From: Lumbricus terrestris
Taxonomy: Eukaryota > Annelida > Clitellata > Crassiclitellata > Lumbricidae
Length of the DNA stretch: 64,000 nt
Direction of reading: 5' to 3'
Assembly: GCA_949752735.1 (NCBI GenBank)
Contig: OX457036.1
Coordinates: 89,556,687-89,620,686 of the forward strand
Positions within the stretch are counted from its first letter, which is position 1, and each line of letters starts with the position of its first letter. Below the pieces are notes generated by a model. The model saw nothing but the letters and a program-made list of their open reading frames with translations, was not told the origin of the DNA and searched no databases. Shown here in pieces: positions 57,406 to 64,000 of the stretch. A program made the translations under genes and the position numbers.

Positions 57406-57789
57406 TGCGTTATAGATAGCGCTAAATCTTATTCAATCAATTGAACTATTATTATTAGCAATCTTTGGTGTGAATAAAACAGCAAACGAACTCAGAACTA
57501 TCTTCGCTCTTTGCAAGACTGACAGATCGCAGATACAAGCTTCTAGCTGAGCAGCTGAAAGTTCAGCAGACGGACAGTTTAATCTCGAAACTAAAAAATG
57601 TGGTATATAATATATACCATGGTTTCAATTTTTGATTAGAGTTTGGCAGCTGTAAAGTAATTGGATAGCACCATGTGGCTGATGCGAAATATAACGAGCC
57701 CTCAGATGATTCTGTCTATTCAATGCATGTCTTCGTGTCTGATGATGAGTGGCCTTTCACTTGCTTGATCGTGATGCCATTTGAATTCG

Positions 57790-57930
57790 TAGAAAAAGAA
57801 GGAGAAGGAGGAGGAGGATGAAAAGGAAAAATGGAGGAACAGGAGGAACAGGAGGAGGAGGACCAAGAGGAGGAATAGGAAGAGCACGAGGAACAAGATG
57901 TGATGAAACGACATGAGGAGAAAAAGAGGA
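57790..57930. repeat. (GGA)n purine tract
   Basis: gaggaggagg and gaacaggagg units. 57406-57789 holds nothing recognised. Confidence 0.87.
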
Positions 57931-57943
57931 GGAACAGAAATGT

Positions 57944-58040
57944 AGAGACAAATTTCAACCCTGGCGAAATTTTTAAACCACCAACCTTTCTGTTAGGAGT
58001 TCAACACAGTAGTCACTAGACTATCGCAGATCTTATACTG
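57944..58040 (-). mobile_element. tRNA-like SINE head relic
   Basis: The minus strand reads gcgatagtctagtgactact, gttgaactcctaacagaaag, gttggtggttt. The layout of an A box, an anticodon-loop-like cctaac and a degenerate B box is typical of tRNA-Lys-like SINE heads. No tail was seen. Confidence 0.42.
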
Positions 58041-58204
58041 GGAACGTCACATCAGTTGTCAGGAAAATGCTAAGTAAGCTGAGATAGTCAGCAGTGGCGA
58101 ACCCACTCACACACTTAGAACCAACCAACGGAATCCAGTCGACAGCTGGAGATGGCATGGATGGATGCTAAGAGCATCAGGGAGGGACATGCCACAAAAT
58201 TTTG

Positions 58205-58242
58205 TTGATGTTGATGTTGATGTTTATGACGACAATGATCAC

Positions 58243-58281
<39 letters not shown>

Positions 58282-58432
58282 AGTTTTTGCTGCTGCTTCT
58301 TTTGATGTTGCTCGTATTGTGGTGATGGTTGTTGCTACTGTTGCTGTTGTTGTTGTGATGGTGGGTGAGGTGATGGTGGTGATTGTGGTGTTGGTGGTGG
58401 TGGTGTTGGTGGCGGTGGCGGTGGTGGCATTT
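58205..58432. repeat. (GAT)n and (GTT/GGT)n arrays
   Basis: gatgatgatg at 58237-58283, then gttgttgctac and ggtggtggtg units to 58430. Confidence 0.93.
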
Positions 58433-58953
58433 GACCGACTGAATCCATTTCCGTTTGAAAAATACAAATATTTAGCTTGCAAACTTATTGGCTCAAACTC
58501 GGGATCGAATGATTATGTAGCTATAACGATTCAGAGTTGATTGACTAACTGCAGTGGATCTATTGCTTTATTGGCTGTTTCCTGTAGAGCTTAGATTCTA
58601 AATCATTTGGTGACTAGGCCTACTTCTTTCGATAACATCGGTCCAACTCCAAGATGCAGCCATTCTGCTTGATTTCTATTTTAATACTTGATTGGTTTAT
58701 CTGAGTTCATTTGGTCGACGCCTCGACAGCAATATTAAAATGAAGATAATTATTATCATGACGTATGCGTACAATGTACATTGGCCCTGATCCATCTTGT
58801 GTGGCTTGATGCCTCTGTCGCAGAAGCCTTTCTCAGTCTCTGTCTCTGTTATCGCTCAACCTCTGCAATAAGCAGCTCAGAACCTTCTTTAAGAAGAAGC
58901 CAATATCATTCGAGGCACGGATAGCGGATAGCCTAAAATAGACCCACGCCTGC
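58433..58953. other. No gene recognised
   Basis: Nothing supported. Confidence 0.4.
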
Positions 58954-59157
58954 TCCCAATGTACGTATACATACAACTATCTTCAGAAAATAACCATTGC
59001 GTGTATCGTCGAACCTCTGGTTACCAATACACCTGCTTATTGGGGATACAATCCCAATGTACGCATACATACAACTATCTTAAGAAAATAACTGTTCATT
59101 GCGTGTATCGTCGAACCTCGGGTTACCAATACACCTGCTTATTGGGTATACAACTCG
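58954..59157. repeat. Tandem duplication of about 100 bp
   Basis: Two copies sharing cccaatgtacg, catacatacaactatctt, cattgcgtgtatcgtcgaac and gttaccaatacacctgctt. The second has a small insertion (tgttca). Confidence 0.95.
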
Positions 59158-60635
59158 AGTATATTTAGATCCGCAAGAAAGAACCTGCACTGCACATGTA
59201 GGTCACTGAAGAAAAACAATATCAATGACATCAATAGTCGAAACTACGTGTACGCATTGCATCAAGCAAGGTGCAGCATTTGCGCAGGAAGAGTAAAACC
59301 CACATCCACTATAGATCTAACTCAGATCTTCTCCCAGGAGAATATATTTCTTCTCGTAACCACAACAGACTTCCATCCAATCAGAGGTACGAATTTCTTC
59401 CACTATCCTTGCCTCTATTTCGCTAGCGATTGAAGACTATTTTTCTGTCGTAATCTTACTTCATCAGATCAAAAGGAAGCACCTCAGATATTTTTTAAAT
59501 TCTAATTATTATCATATCTGCTTCAAAATAGATTTAAGTACTTTCAAATGGCGATTGAATCATGTAAACTGTCACATATTTCAACCGGGAGCAATAACCA
59601 ACGTAATCACATATCCTACATATTTCCGTCTTTAAACAGGACTAATGAAACTGTCCTTTGAAATATTCTAAACAGCAATCGATATTAAACAAACGGCAGT
59701 TTGCTCTGGCCACTTAAGAAATCGTATTCGTAACACTAACTCAAAATCTTTTTACATTGGCATCGATAATCTAAACGGGCCTCATCTTATTTACGAGAGC
59801 TGAGGGTCTGCTTAGAGATGCTTATAGATGCAAATCGGAGATAATATCAGAGATAAGAAGCAGAGGAGCTGAATGTCTGATAGTCTGAGTTTACGATTTT
59901 GATTCGAATGTTGTTTCGCTCATGAAGTAAAAAGAAACAAGTCCGAAAGCGTTTTAATAACATTCAGACAACGCAGAATGAGTAAATCACCCCAAAAAGT
60001 CAGAGCAAAAAGACAAAGAAATGAAGAACTGCCTTCTTTAGTAATAATAACAGTTTGACAGAAACATGACAGCTAAGCGTACACTAGAGGGAACGACCCG
60101 GCGGCAAGACTAGTCAGAGCCACTGGAAGCTAAAAGCGTCGCCGTTACGGCTAATTGTCGACACTAAAAAGATTTGACGGATCGTAGACATGTTGAGCAT
60201 ACTTCCCGGAGTGAAAATAAAGCGCCGATTTGTAAGAGAGAGACGACAGTGTGTGGCTGCCTATCCCATACAGCTGGTAAACAGATTCCTGCCTGTAGCC
60301 ACAGTGGTTTCAGTATCAATACTATCCGACGAGTATAATATTAATGGCAATTGGCTGATGTATTCTAAGCTTATAGAAAGACTTTATTATAAACGGTTCG
60401 TATATTCTAAGTATCCAAATACATAGACTATAATACACAATTATAATACTAACATCTTAGTATGAAACATCGAACCTTAACTAAGATATGCATGTGCTTG
60501 TGATATACATATGCATTATGCATGTGCTATTGCGCTTGCATGCACGCATTTACGCATGCAGTGTGTTTTCTTGTAAGAGAGCAAGAAGAAGTGCTAGATA
60601 AACGGCAAGGGGCATCTATCCATATTATACCTGCA
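59158..60635. other. No gene recognised
   Basis: Frames of 61 and 78 codons (59248, 60190) have no recognised family. Confidence 0.4.
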
Positions 60636-60637
60636 TA

Positions 60638-60950
60638 TCTGTCTGTCTGTTGTCTAAACGGCTGTCTGTCTGTCTGTCTGCCTGCCTGTCTGTCGGTCTG
60701 TCTATCTGGCTGCCTGTCTGTCTGTCGGTCTGCCTGTCTGTCTGTCTGTTGTCTAAACGACTGGCTGTCTGTCCGTCTATCTGTCGGTTTGCATGCGCGC
60801 CTGCCTGTCTATCTGTCTGTCTGCCTGCCTGTCTGTCTGTCTGTCTATCTGCCTGCCTGTCTGTCTGTCTAAACGGCTGTCTCTCTGTCTGTCTGTCTGC
60901 CTGCCTGTCTGTCTGTCTATCTGTCTGTCTGTCTGCCTGTCTTCGGCTCG
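60638..60950. repeat. (CTGT)n array with higher-order block
   Basis: ctgtctgtctgcctgcctg units. A ctaaacggctgtc block recurs at about 60653, 60753 and 60870. The Cys/Leu/Ser/Val-rich frames are artefacts. Confidence 0.94.
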
Positions 60951-61375
60951 ACCACTACAGCAGCAAGTGTTGATCGGATCCGATGCTTGTCTTTGGGCTT
61001 CTATTTACCGCCGGTCTGTGCGTTGTAAAACGCACATAAACCCTATCGGTCGTCTGCGCATGCGTAGTTTGCCGTCGTCGTCGTCGTCGTACCAAGTGCA
61101 CGCCCGGTTACGTACGATTTATGTAGCGCCATAATCACATCGTTAGGTACTTTACGCGGGGGGGGACTATAGCTGGTCAGCATTCAACAGTATGTCCTCG
61201 CCAGGCTATAATTATGGCCTTTTGGACTTAGGTGTGTGGGTGAATGAGTAGTAGTAGGCGCAGGGGTAATTGAACAGAGGATGAGGACAGGTAGGCATGT
61301 GATAGCAGTAAATGTAGGAATAGTCATACAATGTGATTTGTGAATGGGAAAATGTAGAAAATTTTATTCTGGAGG
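60951..61375. other. No gene recognised
   Basis: Includes cgtcgtcgtcgtcg at 61074-61089 and a G-run at 61157-61166. Confidence 0.4.
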
Positions 61376-61610
61376 GTAAATGTAAGAAGCATCAAATTAT
61401 AAATGGGTAAAATTATTAATGTCAGAGGCAATCGCATTTTGAATGGGTAAATGTAAGAGGTGATCGCATTATGAATGGGTAAATGTAGATCTAAGAGGCG
61501 ATCGCATGATGAATTGGCAAATGTAAGAGGCAATCGCATTATGAATGGGTAAATGTAAGAGGCAATCGCATTATGAATGGGTTAATGCAAGAGGCAGCCA
61601 CATTATGCAG
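61376..61610. repeat. Tandem repeat, unit about 40 bp
   Basis: Five to six copies of gcattatgaatgggtaaatg plus taagaggcaatc. Confidence 0.93.
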
Positions 61611-62195
61611 AGTACATAACTATAAGACCGCATAAGAGGCACAGCCTGGTAAATGACGATATACATCATTATACACTGGTAATATAAATGCAAATATGTC
61701 TGAGATCACATTACATATCGCATTTTACTAACTCACAAACTCACCAAACCTTTGAAAATCCATCAGAATCAAATCAGTTCTCACAATAGGTCAGAAAGAC
61801 ATTTTGTGGTTTCTGCAGCACATGCATTAGCCCCCTACCGACCGAGCCAGCATTTGAATGCGTGCATTAACTTTAGATCGTCAATGAGATCAGATGTTGA
61901 GAAGATGAGTGGTTATTCCCCCCCCACCCTAACCCCACTCCAACACAACCCCTACATGCCGCTGCCAAAAGAAAAATTGAGTGTCCAGCACTTCAGGCTT
62001 TAATCCAACGGCTTCCACATATATATAGCGACGTTTGAATAATTCAATAGCCGTGAACCTTTGATCCAGAGCGTTGAAACAGGCGGGTCGATGCCCAAGG
62101 CAATTCGTTACCATGGGTTCGTTACCATGGGAACCTCGTCCCCATCAGTTTCACATCTGCCCATAGGTATTTCACAACAACAAAATTCAACAAAC
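61611..62195. other. No gene recognised
   Basis: gttaccatggg is repeated at 62108-62130. Otherwise nothing supported. Confidence 0.4.
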
Positions 62196-62197
62196 GC

Positions 62198-62339
62198 TTG
62201 TCTTCTGATACTACTACTGCTGCTACTGCTACTACTGCTACTGCTACTGCTGCTGCTACTACTACTGCTGCCGCTGCTACTGCTGCTACTGCTGCTGCTG
62301 CTGCTGCTACTGCTACTACTACTACTACTACAACAACGT

Positions 62340-62434
<95 letters not shown>
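62198..62434. repeat. (CTA)n/(CTG)n trinucleotide array
   Basis: ctactgctgctac, then pure ctactacta from 62340 to 62433. Confidence 0.97.
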
Positions 62435-62435
<1 letters not shown>

Positions 62436-62945
62436 TATTAAGGTTTGGAATGAAGGATTCTACTGAGACAATCAATCTGATTGGGGGAAGGGTCCTTTAG
62501 GTCATGTGATGTTAGGAAGCACGGTATCTGCCTCGACTATGAGAGGGGGTATCGAGAAAAAAGTCGAAATGTCAGTCCCCATAGGTTAGGGAGAGCATAC
62601 GTCCCAAGAAATTTCATTTTAAATTAATCACCAGCAGCAGCAGTTGTTGTTGCAGTTGTTGTAGTTGTTGTTCCCTTTAGTCTGGAAATGTCGTCTGGCT
62701 TTGGCTTAGCAAGAAAGCACTCAGTGACCGACGACGCAGCAGGAGGAATGCTTTGTATGTAAGCCTACGTATAGTTGCGTTAATTGGAATCGACTTAATG
62801 CAAAGCATCCATTAAGAAGGATGACCAGAGACCAGAGACAGGTGCAGCTGTGGCCACAATAGATGCCAACGCACTTGAGTGATGATGATGATGATGATGA
62901 TGACGACAAAGACTTTTTGCCTAATCTCTGCTAAATTTAGCCCAT
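62435..62945. other. No gene recognised; short microsatellites
   Basis: cagcagcagttgttgttg near 62632 and gatgatgatg at 62881-62903. Confidence 0.5.
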
Positions 62946-62949
62946 AAGC

Positions 62950-63290
62950 ATGTATGTATGTATGTATGTATGTATGTATGTATGTATGTATGTATGTATG
63001 TATGTATGTATGTATGTATGTATGTATGTATGTATGTATGTATGTATGTATGTATGTATGTATGTATGTATGTATGTATGTGTGTGTGTATGTATGTGTG
63101 TGTATGTATGTATGTATGTATGTATGTATGTATGTATGTATGTATGCATGTATGCATGTATGCATGTATGTATGTATGTATGTATGCATGCATGTATGTA
63201 TGTATGTAAGTATGTATGTATGTATGTATGTATGTATACATGTATGCATGTATGTATGCATGTAGGCATGTGCATGCATGCACGCATTTA
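62950..63290. repeat. (TATG)n array
   Basis: Pure tatgtatg to 63078, then tgtg and gcatgtat variants. It ends in catgcatgcacgcatttacg, which also occurs near 60540. Confidence 0.96.
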
Positions 63291-64000
63291 CGCATGCACT
63301 GTGTTTTCTCGTATGCAACAAAACAACACATTTAATTGCTATAGCTCCTTTGTATGCCTCACAGTATCGCTGCAAACTAACCAATCTGAACAAGATTTTG
63401 CTCGAAGCCATCGCCATCTTCTGGCGTCTTTGCAAAACAAGATAAAAGAGCAATAGAAGTCATAAGATTATTTTGAGGTAGATTAGATCATGTGAGGTGG
63501 ATATTCTACTTTAATACTACGCATTTCGATCGTGGCCAATATCTTCCCCCAATTCCCCTTTGCATCTCGTATTGTGTTAGCTCCCAATATCTAAATCTGC
63601 TGCGCTTGAAATCTAAGCGCTGGGCACCCGCTTATTCGCGAGCGATGTTTAGAAGCGAATAATTTATATCCCATTACGGGCGATGAAATCCACTGGTTGG
63701 CTCCTCTGCGCACTTAGCTCCCTGGAGTCAGATGAGCGAATTGCACGTAAGTTTTCCACACTTGGGGATCCGTCTGTCTTACAACAACATCTCCCTATGC
63801 ACGAAAAAATGATACAATATCGCAGAGCGTTCATTGAGGTCAAAGCGATGACTTCTTGCAGGCATAGAGTTTCTATCAGATCCACGAAGTCTGCGGCACT
63901 CAAGTCCGATTACAGTAATTATGTGAAACATTCTTATTTTTGCACTTTCTAAGAATCTAAGCTATCTCAATTCCGTTCACGTTACAAGACATAGAGTAAA
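63291..64000. other. No gene recognised
   Basis: An 89-codon plus frame at 63683-63952 is not repetitive but matches no family I know. Confidence 0.4.

Overview
This is animal nuclear DNA, most likely from a marine invertebrate. It holds one recognisable protein-coding locus, with canonical intron borders, in a large amount of simple-sequence DNA and decayed transposons. I see no bacterial gene organisation, rRNA, functional tRNA or CRISPR. The species cannot be fixed from sequence alone. The octamer TAGGCCTA occurs at least 17 times and CORE-type SINEs sit beside L2-like LINE ends. I weakly favour an invertebrate deuterostome such as an echinoderm, but this is only an impression.

The gene is a Shal/Kv4 (KCND) voltage-gated potassium channel on the minus strand. 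Its first coding exon (42115-42567) encodes the Kv4 N-terminus and the T1 tetramerisation domain with the zinc-site residues. The second (36531-37183) encodes S1 to the pore helix and stops at a donor inside the selectivity-filter coding sequence. The 4.9-kb intron between them is full of minisatellites and a LINE fragment. The exon(s) for the filter, S6 and the C-terminus were not found; they lie below 36530 or outside the window.

Layout. 1-3.1 kb: end of a DNA transposon, an L2-like LINE 3' end split by a MITE, a trinucleotide array, and a foldback-like element with minisatellite arms. 3.4-9.1 kb: tetranucleotide arrays, a CORE-SINE, a homopurine tract, and more LINE tails. 9.4-14.7 kb: a 5.3-kb CACTA-like candidate with GAACGCGT-rich subterminal repeats and a nested MITE. 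15.4-17.2 kb: a transposon with a perfect 8-bp target duplication, another nested element, and an 81-bp-arm palindrome. 17.4-20.9 kb: mini- and microsatellites. 21-24.1 kb: two small hAT-type MITEs around a 2.3-kb decayed DNA transposon with long inverted repeats. 24.5-36 kb: a SINE, microsatellites, a 1-kb pyrimidine tract and the 3' end of a second LINE family. 36-42.6 kb: Kv4. 43-64 kb: SINEs, two more MITEs, a pentanucleotide satellite-like tract and many microsatellites, with no recognised gene.

The main output is therefore a transposon stratigraphy: six elements with 8-bp target duplications, one foldback-like element with a 9-bp duplication, and a SINE/LINE pair sharing a 3' tail. I found no convincing new multi-gene system. 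The least usual items are the foldback-like element, the CACTA-like element, the unclassified 2.3-kb transposon and the large palindrome.
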